A DNA stretch of 64,000 nt from contig JAODUP010000311.1 of assembly GCA_025642065.1 (NCBI GenBank), positions 140,001-204,000 on the forward strand, in the 5' to 3' direction. Each line of letters starts with the position of its first letter. The first letter of the stretch is position 1. The notes under the pieces are model-generated. The model searched no databases, was not told the origin of the DNA, and was given only the letters and a program-made list of their open reading frames with translations. Shown here piece by piece: positions 25,346-37,659 of this stretch. The position numbers were made by a program, and so were the translations under genes. Origin of the DNA: Paralvinella palmiformis. Taxonomy: Eukaryota > Annelida > Polychaeta > Terebellida > Alvinellidae.

Positions 25346-26650
25346 CTATTTGGTGATATTTTCGCTGACTGTTATAGTTTAATCAATTCTACATTAATAT
25401 GTTATTTATTGTCATTAATCGGCCCATTTAGCAAGTCGTGTGCACAAAAGTGGCCATAGAACAGCAACATCTAACATTAATATTATTACTATTTTTTATT
25501 AGTAGTACTATTATTATTATTATTAATCATAGTAAATGCTATAAAGTATAAATATATTGACCAATAATCTTTAATTTTGCCATATTTGTATCGATGATTG
25601 TGACAGTTTTAACACGGATTATTCAGCGTACGTTAAGTGGGATCATTTACTATAAGATGTTCACTAATTCAAGAACATAATAAAGTTTATTGAGAATGAA
25701 AGCAATTGCCAAACATCTAACAGAAGTCGAGATTGCAATTTTCAGATAGTTTTATATTTATGGTACTAAATCAGTAATAGTCTCTTTATATAAATGATTA
25801 TAACAAGGTCGGTCAAATAAAATGTACAAATATTGATATACATGTACTCTGTTGAGATATTAACGTATAAAAGTCATATATTGATTATAATAAGTATAAC
25901 TATATAGTTTGTTGACCCTCGCCTCACATATTGTCGAAGACAATGATTTATTTATTTAATATCCTGTAGCTGATCAAGAGTATAGTTGTTTCGAAAACAA
26001 ACAATACCAACAAAATAACTCTACATTGATACACTTTGATGACCTTTTTAGTAGTATAATGCCCTAAAGACACCCATGGTATATATATAGTCAGATGCCA
26101 ATGTTGTCTGTATTTATAGGATGCTTCATCTCATCATCTCATACCAGTATGGTGTAGCTACTTGACTATTTGTCCCGGATGTGACCAACGACGAGGTTAA
26201 ATAAAACACCCATTCCTCTAATGTACCCAAATTTAGGCGATACAAACGGAATATACAATAAAGACGTTTAGTGATAGTTTCCAGAAGAGAATCGTGTGCT
26301 ATCAATAAAACCAAATATTATTTAAGTCTTAAAATGTCCCAGCTCAATAATCAATAAATTAGTACATGTCGTGAATAAATAAGAATATGTAAGCGAAATG
26401 TCGATGATAACTCGTCCTATTATTTTTGTTCCTGCTCTTATATCAATTCCTTAATGTAATGATTAATAATGTAATTAATACTCAGTAAGTTGTTATTTAC
26501 ATTGCTGTTGTCGGCTGTAGATAGTAGACAAATAGACACAGTGTTATAGGGGCTATACTCTCGGTATGAGGAGCTTTGATTAATTTATAGAACAAAATGG
26601 TTTTGTTGAGTAAATATTAACAATTGTCATAATTCTTCCCTACTGAAATA

Positions 26651-26836
26651 GGGGGCGCCTCCGTGGTCTGGCGGTAGCGTGTTGGACCACAGATCACTAC
26701 CACCCGAGTTCGAATCTCGGCGTGGGCACTTCTGAAGGTTGTTTCATCTTTGACTTCGCTTCATTACCTTTGCAGGTCGCTCGGCCCATTTAGCCTACTA
26801 TGTGCACAAAAGTGGCCGTAAAACATCAATCATCAT
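26651..26836 (+). mobile_element. tRNA-derived SINE, family 1, copy S7, with target duplication
   Basis: The best preserved sense copy. It starts GGGGCGCCTCCGTGG, has A-box-like GTGGTCTGGCGGTAGCG and B box GAGTTCGAATCTCGG, and ends ACATCAATCATCAT. Flanks CCCTACTGAAAT (26638-26649) and CCCTGCTAAAAG (26837-26848) are an imperfect target duplication. The empty site is visible in unit 4 at about 24218 (CCCTGCTAAAAT), which confirms a post-duplication insertion. Confidence 0.92.
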
Positions 26837-26888
26837 CCCTGCTAAAAGAAAGATTGCTTAGACAAGAAATCGCTATAAGAGATCTTGT

Positions 26889-27437
26889 ATGAACGTATGA
26901 ACGTATGTATGTATGTATGTATGTATGAACGTATGTATGTACGTGTGTATGTATGTATGTATGTATGAACGTATGTATGTACGTATGTATGTATGTATGA
27001 ACGTATGTATGTATGTATGTATGTATGTATGTGTGTATGTATGTATGTATGAACGTATGTATATATGTATATACGTATGTATGTATGTATGTATGTATGA
27101 ACGTATGTATGTATGTATGTATGTATGTATGTATGTATGAACGTATGTATGTACGTATGTATGTATGTATGGATGTATGGATTTATGGATGTATGAACGT
27201 ATGTATGTATGTATGTATGTATGTATGTATGAACGTATGTATGTATGTATGTATGTATGTATGTATGAACGTATGTACGTATGTACGTACGTACGTACGT
27301 ATGTATGTATGTATGTATGTATGTATGTATGCATCCATGCATGCATGCATGCGTGTATGTATGTATGTATGTATGTATGTACGTATGCATGTATATATGT
27401 ATGTATGTATCTATGTACGTATGCATGTATGTATGTA
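26889..27437 (+). repeat. (ATGT)n array, ~550 bp, with periodic variants
   Basis: A tetranucleotide array in which perfect ATGT runs are punctuated by recurrent GAACGT, ACGT, GCATCC and GGATGT variants, so it has an irregular higher-order pattern. All long frames on both strands here (repeats of MYVC or HTYI type) are translations of the repeat and not genes. Confidence 0.97.
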
Positions 27438-27960
27438 ATTAAAATATGTAATAGATTATACCCATCTTGTAAATTCAAACATTATAATGAGGTTTTATTA
27501 ACTATTCCAAAAGAAGAAATAAATAATTATGTGTCGTTATCAATTGCAAAACAATTACTAGATGAGAACAAATAACAAATAGATCCATTTTAAAGTGTCA
27601 AATTCGTTTTATTTTATTTAACTACCTTATTACTAACTAAAAGCCCAGTTACTATATGGCTTAATAATAAAGGTCATTGTTTATCATGATATATATATAT
27701 ATATTGTTCAATAGTTTCATGATAGAAGAGCTAACACAAAATATCTTCTTTCTTGTATTAAAATAAAATAAATGATCTATTAAAACCTGTGTGTCTTTAA
27801 ATGTATCTATTTGTCCAAATTCCATAGGATAATTTGAAGATGACAAAATTGGTTTGTAGTGCTATGGTAATTATTCGCTGCTATACACTTTGATATTGAC
27901 ATAGTTTTTGTGAATTGGTTTTTGATTCATCGATCAGTTATCAATTATTTCATTTGCAAA

Positions 27961-30802
27961 ATGGACTGTACCATAAATACGAGTAAGGTTACGGTTAAAC
28001 TTTGTGTTATATATGGTCCCCCCCCCTTCTAAACAAAATGGCATTAGAAAAATGCATTATTCTTTGATGAATATATAAATAATACAGCCATCATCTAACA
28101 TGATGTCATAATAACTGGGGATTTAAATTTCCATGTGGATAATACCCTCGTAGGCGTCGCAGTATATTGGATTCACATGGATTGACGCAGCACATCAATG
28201 GTCGTAATACCCTCGTAGGCGTCGCAGTATATTGGATTCACATGGATTGACTCAGCACATCAATGGTCGTAATACCCTCGTAGACGTCGCAGTATATTGG
28301 ATTCACACGGATTGACTCAGCACATCAATGGTCGTAATACCCTCGTAGGCGTCGCAGTATATTGGATTCACACGGATTGACGCAGCACATCAATGGTCGT
28401 AATACCCTCGTAGGCGTCGCAGTATATTGGATTCACACGGATTGACTCAGCACATCAATGGTCATAATACCCTCGTAGGCGTCGCAGTATATTGGATTCA
28501 CATGGATTGACGCAGCACATCAATGGTCGTAATACCCTCGTAGGCGTCGCAGTATATTGGATTCACATCGATTGACTCAGCACATCAATGGTCGTAATAC
28601 CCTCGTAGGCGTCGCAGTATATTGGATTCACATCGATTGACTCAGCACATCAATGGTCGTAATACCCTCGTAGGCATCGCAGTATATTGGATTCACATCG
28701 ATTGACTCAGCACATCAATGGTCGTAATACCCTCGTAGGCGTCGCAGTATATTGGATTCACATGGATTGACGCAGCACATCAATGGTCGTAATACCCTCG
28801 TAGGCGTCGCAGTATATTGGATTCACACGGATTGACCCAGCACATCAATGGTCATAATACCCTCGTAGGCGTCGCAGTATATTGGATTCACACGGATTGA
28901 CTCAGCACATCAATGGTCGTAATACCCTCGTAGGCGTCGCAGTATATTGGATTCACATGGATTGACTCAGCACATCAATGGTCGTAATACCCTCGTAGGC
29001 GTCGCAGTATATTGGATTCACATGGATTGACTCAGCACATCAATGGTGCATCTCATAAAGGATACACACTAGATTTGGTCATCCCTAGAATATCAAGCTC
29101 CATCACAAGAGTTCCTTCTGTAGGTGAACCTTGTCTTAGTAACAACAAAGATAAATTCTTCGGATATCATCTGGTTATACAGTTCCTTATTAATATGAAT
29201 AAGCCGGTGTACATACGAAGAAATATCACGTACAGGACGTATCGTGGAATAAATATTAACTGGGGGATTTACAGTCCTCTCAACACCTGAATAAATGTGA
29301 GGGATCAGTTGATGACTTGGTATATAAGAAAGGTAATCAACGTATGAATAATCATCATGCTCCCTCTTATTAAAAAATCAATGTGTTCAGTCCGGAAACT
29401 GCTTCGTTTTCATATAAGCTTAGTTCTACTAAGAAAATTCAGAGGAAAGCAGAGAGAACCTGGTGCTGAATTTCATTAACGGTGCGCTTTGAAATATACA
29501 GGAATATCTGTTATAAAAGTGAATACACTGCAATAATACAATTAATTGAAAACTGTTTCTATTCCACAAATATAAAGGAATATGGATAAGATCAAAAGAA
29601 ACTCTTAAACGTAACTAGGAAACTGATGGGAAATATTACGTTTAATTGGAAAATGCACGACATAATCGCCAAGTCTCCGGTTAAATCATGTCACTCGGAT
29701 CCACTGCCCATGTTACTTTTGAAGAAATGCATGAATTAACTTCTGTCACTGATAACAACCATTATTAATAGGTCAATGGATGAGTCAGTGATTTTTTAAA
29801 TGAGCCAGGATAACCCCTCTGCTTAAAAGATATGATACAACAGAATCTACTCTGTTGAATATGTATATTGACATTGCTGAGTCTCTCTTGATGAAGGATC
29901 CATGACTGCATTAATTATGCTTTATTTATCTGCAGCTTTTGATGTAGTCGATCCTCTGATACTACTGAAGGGTTTAGAATGTTACTTTTGTATCAAGGAA
30001 AATGTCTTGACCTAATTTTTGTGTACCATAGGGATCCGTTTTAGGACTAAAGAATTACTGCATGTATCCTAAAGCAGTTGGGGAAATTATTAAACGGCAT
30101 AGCATTAAATATCATTGTTCTGTCAATGATATGCAAATGTACACCACTTAAGGGCATGTGATAAATTGTATTATATTTGTTCTTCAATTGAAGCTTGCAT
30201 TGAAGATAAAAGTATTTGGATCAACAGCCAAATACTGAAATTTAATAGGGATAAGACCGAATTCTTTTTTTATTCTCATCCAAACAACATGTAGAGAAAG
30301 CTGAGAATCTTTACTTTAAGGTAGGATCCAGTTATACAAGTTTTTCCATGTCTGTCAGAACTCTAGGGCCTATATTAGATAATACTCTAAGAATAGACAA
30401 GCAGGTGAATTCTATATGTAAGTCCTGCTATGGTCATATACGAGCTATAGGACTTATTCGTAAATACATAAATGAGGAGACATGCAATACTTCAGTCCAA
30501 ACCATTATAACTTATCGACTAAACTAGGGCAATGCATTGTTATATAATATCCCCATGTCTCTGTCAAACCGCCTACAGCGAGAGAAGAACTATTTTAAAT
30601 GTCTGATGACACTCACTCGCAAAAGGGAACATATAACCCTAGCTTTGTTTCAGATGTAATGGCTTACTGTTCGTTTTACATCATTATACAAGATCCTATT
30701 TCACATTTTCGAAATACTGAATGGAACAACATCACTTTATTTAAACGATCCGCTTTGAAAGTATATACCCGTAAGACTGATCGGAGTCTTTTTCACTTTT
30801 GA
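27961..30802 (+). pseudogene. LINE ORF2 relic (endonuclease + reverse transcriptase)
   Basis: Pieces of one protein appear in order but in changing frames. Endonuclease: VKLCVIYGPPPSKQNG (about 27994-28045) and GDLNFHVDN-like sequence (about 28110-28137), then past the minisatellite HINGASHKGYTLDLVIPR (about 29038-29092). Linker: KSPVKSCHSDPLP (about 29668). Reverse transcriptase: ALIMLYLSAAFDVVD (about 29910-29955), where the first catalytic aspartate position reads Tyr; HCSVNDMQMY (about 30113-30142) stands where the YADD box should be. Thumb/C-terminus: LTRKREHIT and LYKILFHIF (about 30608-30715). Stops and frameshifts throughout, plus the lost catalytic boxes, show it is dead. Confidence 0.85.
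28141..29047 (+). repeat. 65-bp minisatellite, 14 copies, inside the LINE endonuclease
   Basis: The starts of AATACCCTCG fall at 28141, 28206, 28271, 28336, 28401, 28466, 28531, 28596, 28661, 28726, 28791, 28856, 28921 and 28986: exact period 65, 14 copies, the last ending at 29047. Copies differ at only a few sites (CACATGG/CACACGG/CACATCG; GACGCAG/GACTCAG; GTCGTAAT/GTCATAAT). The unit is the codons for the SHGLTQHING part of the LINE endonuclease plus the piece before it. The antisense LINE at about 40190-40260 carries the single-copy form, so the array arose after insertion or in a recent progenitor. Because 65 is not a multiple of three, each added copy shifts the frame. Confidence 0.97.
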
Positions 30803-31315
30803 CGATACCAAAAAGCCACATAGCAATGTATGTATTTTTGTATAAAATGTATTTATGCTATGAGTTTTTAATTGTTTAAACAAATTATGTTTAGAGCAAT
30901 TAAAGTTGAATAGAGCGCTATATAAAATATTGTTATTATTATTATATTATTTGATGTGGCCCCCTTCTTGGTCATCGTCTACGTTTAAGTAATATTTTAT
31001 AAGTATTTATGTACTATATTATGTTTCTGTATATTGTAGTAAAAACATCGTTGTCATAGACATTTCCCTAACACGTGGCAAATTCGAGATAACATGATAT
31101 TTCTTTAATTAAATAAAGTTAATGACTTACACGTTTTTTTTGTTGTTGTATGTGTCATAAATATATTATTATAATCTCACCATCACAATTTAAATACAAG
31201 AGCGATATAGGCTTTATAGTGTCATGGAATACATTGTGAAATCACAGCCTCTTCATATTCCTATTATTTTAATGATATTATTTTAATAACAAGATCAGAA
31301 AAACTAGCTGTATTA

Positions 31316-31400
31316 TTACTGTTATTATTATTATTAGTAGTAGTAGTAGTAGTAGTAGTAGTAGCAGTAGTAGTCCCAGCAGCATCAGTAGTGATGGTAT
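31316..31400 (+). repeat. (ATT)n-(TAG)n microsatellite
   Basis: A compound tract with AGC and CCAG interruptions at the array's standard TAG position. Confidence 0.9.
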
Positions 31401-32763
31401 CAGCAGTAGTAGCAGCAGCAATAGCATAGATAGTACAAATACTGAAGATAATAGTTATCTTGGTGGTAGTGATAGCGGTGATGGTGTTAGTAGTAGTAAT
31501 AGTAATCACTTTTCATGTCAGAAAATATTAATTTTAAGTCTCGTTTAAATCTAATTCTATCAATAACACGAATTTCAACTTTCGCGGAAATACTAAAAAT
31601 ACTTTTAAATATCTTATATATTCTCGTATTCTTCCTTGTAATATACAATTAGTTACACAATACTCTAGTGGAGTATCCATTACCTTCCATTGAGTCGACG
31701 TAGCCTAAAGGTGTCAACATCCCAGTCTTTGTTATTTAATCATCCATTAACAATACAATATTTCTGTAATTCAACCAAATATAAATTTCTCAGGGTAAAG
31801 GAATATAGGAGAGAAATTACAATTAAAACAGATTTAATTGAATTTGCCTAAAAGTGTTTCCAATAAGATTCGTATTTGAAACTTCTACTTAAAAGGGAGA
31901 GATAGTAAACGGAGGAGTCCTTGGTTCAAAACCACCAACTAGCTACTAATTGTTTGTATACTCAGTCATCGACTTTGTTAAACTATAACAACCTTATATA
32001 AGATCATAATTAATTACAGTTGATTATGTGTATCTATAGCTAACAGCAATATACATCTCGGAGAGTTGATTATGGTCGTGCATTATATAGATCCATACAA
32101 ACGACGAATGCATTATAACCTGATCCCCAATAAGAATCAACTCAACTATCTGATAAATATTAATACTAACGTATCTATTACTGTAGATAATTATTCATTT
32201 ACTACATAGATTATTGATATAATGAAAAAAAATTGTTATTGATCTTTGTTTATCGATCAAAGATTCATATATCTCAGTTATCGATGATACTTGGGTCAAC
32301 AGAATATACCAGGGTGTCGTGAGATCTGCTTATTTATGTATTAGTTCAAATATTTAGGTTTGTAATTATATAAATATATTTGTATAATCTCACCAACACA
32401 AAGTAAATACATACACTAATAGGCATTATCGTGTTATTCCTCTATGTAAATATCACATATTACATTAAACTACTGCCTATTACATTAAAACCTAATTGTA
32501 TTGGCTGTATCATCGTAGGTAATTAACTTTTCCTCAACCCAGAGCCCGAGATGACACGATGTTCAAGAATGCTGATTAGTGAAATGCTTTGAAAGAGTCT
32601 AATTTCTTCCGATTTTTGTAAAGGCAAAAATACTCGAAAAACCTAATTTTCCGGTCGATCAAAATTAATTAGCGTTGTGCTATGTGTTAATATTGGCGCT
32701 CAATTAGCATTAAATACGATATGATACCAGATGAGTACCACGAGAAAGAGTTATAATTCTATT

Positions 32764-33100
32764 TAAACGTAGTCATCACTGATTGATTTGTACGAAACAT
32801 TACGACACTAAAGTGGCCATTAAGTCGTACATCAATATATCTATATATACACCCTGGTGTATAATATTGATAACAACAAACAACTAGAGCTTAATCCTCA
32901 AAAGGCTGAGAGTAACTACAGATAGAAACAAATACACAATAAACTACTTTTTAGTTATCTTTTTGTACGCTTTATTTAGTTCTCCGTTATCTAAACTACC
33001 ATAACTACTATAACTACCATAACAATGATCATGACGATAATACATCACGTGATCTACTGTACCGAGAAATAAAATGGCATGTTATTTTTATGATACTAGA
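32764..33100 (+). repeat. Conserved core of tandem unit 6
   Basis: Nearly identical to cores 1, 3 and 4 across TAGTCATCACT to CTGAGAGTAACTACAG, then joined to the unit 5-type stretch after GTTATCTAAAC. It therefore looks like a mosaic of the two core types. Confidence 0.7.
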
Positions 33101-33242
33101 ATAATCCAAGTATTTGGCGATATTTTCTCTGACTATTATAGTTTAATCAATGTTACATTAATTTGTTATTTATTATTATTATGCGGCCCATTTATCAAGC
33201 CATGTGAAGAAAATGACCATGAAACAGCAACATTTCTCATTA

Positions 33243-33243
33243 C

Positions 33244-33280
<37 letters not shown>

Positions 33281-33313
33281 TGTTGTTGTTGTTGTTATTA
33301 TTATTATTATTTA
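33243..33313 (+). repeat. (ATT)n-(TTG)n microsatellite
   Basis: An ATT run, several TTG units, then ATT again, at the standard place after the fossil SINE tail. Confidence 0.9.
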
Positions 33314-34370
33314 CTCTTCTGTATAATAAACTCATTGATAAATGTTATAAAATATTAATGTTTTGATCAGCAGCCTTTAATTATCCCACATTTTATCTTA
33401 TATCCAGTGACAGTTCTTACACCGACTATTGGGTGGGTACTTTATTGAACGCGATCATTTATTATTCAGATTTTCACTCATTCAAGAACACACTAAAGCT
33501 TATTCTGAAAACAATTAGCCAAACATTTAACAACTAAAATGGACTAATATTCGGAATTTCCAGATACCAAATCAATACTAGCTTCTCTGTATAACGGATT
33601 ATAACGAAGTCTGTTTACTCAATTGTAAACATGTTCATGGTCAAGTACTATGATGAGACGTTAACTTATAAAACTGTCAGTTGATTTTTATAATTATATT
33701 TTTCTTCAAAGTGTATAACTTATTGATCCTGGGACGTCTATGGATCGTTTAATACTACTCACTCGCTTAGTCACAGTTTATCGTCCGGTAAAGTTTAACG
33801 TCTTAATCTCCTAGTGTTGACATACCGTAGAGTTGTTCTGTCAACTTTGAGTACCGGTGATCATCTTAATAGCATACTGCGCTGAAGATATCCAGCTTAA
33901 AGGTTCCGATGCCAGTATCGTCTCTATCTAAAGGTTATCTATTTTAGCCACCTGAAAATGCCAAAGTTCAGTAAGCAATAAATTAGTACAAGTGAAGAAG
34001 AAATAAATACGTGTGTCGGTGAGAAAAATGTCGGAAACGACTGGTTTTGGGGCAAATGTTGATTCTCTTATATCAAAGGCTTAATGGGATGGTGATTAAT
34101 ACTCGGTAAGTTAGTATTTATATTGACGATGTCCGGTGTAGCTAATTATACAAATACAGACAGCTTTATGCGGGTTATGCTATCAGTATAAGGATGAGTG
34201 TAGAACAAAATGGTTATATTGAGTTAATTTTATCAATTATCATAATTCTTTAAAGCCAAAAAAAAATATTACTGAGACAAAAATGACGTCATGGGAAATC
34301 TCATTTGCTAGGTGATTTTTTGTTTATCTATTTCTATATAATATTTCAGGTCAATTTAGGTATCTGTGTT

Positions 34371-34750
34371 TGAGTGTAGGGGTGCGTGGGTGTGTGTGTG
34401 CGTGCTATGAAACATATTTTACCTGCCCAAGTGTCAGCTGTTCTCTTTTTAAACGACTAGACAATCCAGAAAATGACATCTGTCACTAAGAAAATGTTGT
34501 CATGTTTGTGATTTATACAATAGTGCAATTACACAGTCAATAGATTAACCCTAACATCTACCATGATATCAATATGATCAGTTATTTGTAAACAATGGCA
34601 TTTAATAACAAGTAGAAAAATACTCCAATTTCAATGTCAATAGACAAACCTGACATGGACTAAGGAAGAATGGTCCTAATTCAATTAAACTATTGAAGTG
34701 ATGTAAACACAAGATGTTATTCAGATTAGTATCTTCTTACAGCACATTGA
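34371..34750. other. Unassigned sequence between the array and the CT tract
   Basis: A short GT-rich stretch (34375-34405) and otherwise AT-rich single-copy sequence. I see no coding or structural signal. Confidence 0.5.
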
Positions 34751-34762
34751 ACCTCTCTCTCA

Positions 34763-34821
<59 letters not shown>

Positions 34822-34863
34822 TCATCTCTCTCTCATCTCTCTCTCTCACCTCTCTCTCTCTCA

Positions 34864-34935
<72 letters not shown>

Positions 34936-34947
34936 ATTTATTTATAC

Positions 34948-35006
<59 letters not shown>

Positions 35007-35031
35007 AATAATAGATAGATAGATAGATAGA
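34751..35031 (+). repeat. (CT)n and (GATA)n microsatellites
   Basis: CT-rich tract (34751-34930) with ATCTC interruptions, a short TATTTATTT link, then GATA units (34950-35031). The tract is pure pyrimidine for most of its length. Confidence 0.95.
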
Positions 35032-35144
35032 GAAATCATTTACACTATCATGATCTTCTTTTATAAAACATAAGTCAAATTCTCAAACATTGCTGCAATA
35101 GTATCTTGTGACGACTACAACAAGATCCCAGTCATATGTCTATT

Positions 35145-35275
35145 GAAGTGAAATATTAATACCACACATCACTAGCGATAAGTAAGTGTCATCTATAATA
35201 CCAGACTGGGTATTCACGGTTGTCAGAAATTATGGCTAATTGTCATCATTTCTCAGCGAGATTTCTTACCGCAGT
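35145..35275 (+). repeat. Member of an interspersed repeat, inverted copy at 45285-45405
   Basis: The segment 35211-35254 (starting TATTCACGGTTGTCAGAA) is the reverse complement of about 45297-45340 with one mismatch. Weaker similarity continues over roughly 100 more bases (ACACATCACTAGCGAT here, ACACATCAGTAACGAT in the other copy). The family is unknown. Confidence 0.7.
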
Positions 35276-35413
35276 AAATCATTATTCTTTTAAGATGATA
35301 AATCAAAGATGTCACACCAAGGTCATAAGGTCATAAATGAGAGTACATAACCCGGTTAATGATAAATATGACTTCTCTTATGACATGACAAGATAATTCG
35401 ATTATGATATAGT

Positions 35414-35419
<6 letters not shown>

Positions 35420-35476
<57 letters not shown>
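35420..35476 (+). repeat. (TA)n microsatellite
   Basis: A perfect TA run of about 28 units. Confidence 0.95.
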
Positions 35477-37320
<1,844 letters not shown>

Positions 37321-37324
37321 ATAT

Positions 37325-37520
37325 TGAGGGCTGATAGTCAATCCCAATAATTTAGCTCAGATATTGGATATATCTTACTTAAGAATGATCTGAAGAGGGA
37401 CTTAATTTTCTAGATATCTCCAACTCTGTGTGGTGTCCATAGCTGGAAGCAGTAATCTATGTGTGGTTGGACTATGCTGGACCATAGTGTTTTCATAGTG
37501 TGCATATCTCTGACATGTAA
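37325..37520 (-). pseudogene. LINE reverse-transcriptase C-terminal fragment
   Basis: The minus strand reads TLWSSIVQPHIDYC and QLWTPHRVGDI, which match the conserved thumb region of CR1/Jockey-group reverse transcriptases (family pattern: L-x-x-S-L-V-x-P-x-x-D-Y-C). A TA tract (37528-37590) abuts its 5' side and the GT tract its 3' side. It belongs N-terminal to the C-terminal sequence at about 37660-37735 but lies on the wrong side of it, so it comes from a different insertion than the neighbouring LINE. Confidence 0.65.
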
Positions 37521-37523
37521 GTT

Positions 37524-37527
<4 letters not shown>

Positions 37528-37590
<63 letters not shown>
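37528..37590 (+). repeat. (TA)n microsatellite
   Basis: A perfect TA run between two antisense LINE fragments. Confidence 0.95.
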
Positions 37591-37592
<2 letters not shown>

Positions 37593-37659
37593 CGAATATA
37601 TTAATTCTGAGTTTTCTTCAGTTGCAAATTCTGGTATTTGATAATACACTAACTCTGAC

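Larger units (their letters stand above)
24760..27960 (+). repeat. Tandem unit 5 of the degenerate array (short copy)
   Basis: Modules are: 24779-25020 (cf. 5200-5350), the core at 25080-25345, 25535-25700, 25765-25925, 26000-26200, 26265-26660, then the SINE and ATGT array, 27500-27600 (cf. 9850-9945) and a terminal module at 27885-27960. The module found at 4115-4520 in unit 1 is missing, replaced by the ATGT array. The LINE insertion at 27961 marks its right end. Confidence 0.55.
27961..30955 (+). mobile_element. L2/CR1-like LINE, 5'-truncated, inserted between units 5 and 6
   Basis: A non-LTR retrotransposon relic. It begins inside the endonuclease region and contains a large minisatellite (28141-29047), the rest of the endonuclease, a linker, the reverse transcriptase and a 3' end reading GAGCGCTATATAAAATATTG followed by TTATTATT repeats. 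That 3' tail is typical of L2-type elements. It separates units 5 and 6 of the tandem array, which resume at 30956. The antisense LINE at 37620-40398 is its closest relative in the window. Confidence 0.85.
30956..34370 (+). repeat. Tandem unit 6 of the degenerate array (3'-truncated)
   Basis: Modules are: 30970-31010, 31090-31240 (cf. 10330-10460), a TAG tract, 31506-31860 (the closest match is unit 3, 10888-11160), 31890-32070, 32255-32345, 32430-32650, the core at 32764-33100, 33320-33520, 33575-33740, 33830-34080 and 34090-34330. The array then stops near a GT-rich stretch (34375-34405). The later modules seen in units 1-3 are absent. Confidence 0.55.

Noticed and set aside
26842..27575. 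Several frames up to 201 codons, HTYI or MYVC repeats
   Set aside because: Translations of the ATGT array on both strands; openness comes from the repeat having no stop in those frames.
28141..29047. Direct repeats resembling a CRISPR array
   Set aside because: The 65-bp copies abut without unique spacers, the unit is LINE endonuclease sequence, and the genome is animal.
19339..33250. Plus-strand frame starting ARYFYDTRRI-like in most cores
   Set aside because: It is open in units 1, 3, 4 and 6, but the copies differ mainly by amino-acid-changing substitutions, unit 5 has a stop and unit 2 a deletion. It runs into ATT repeats. No sign of purifying selection.
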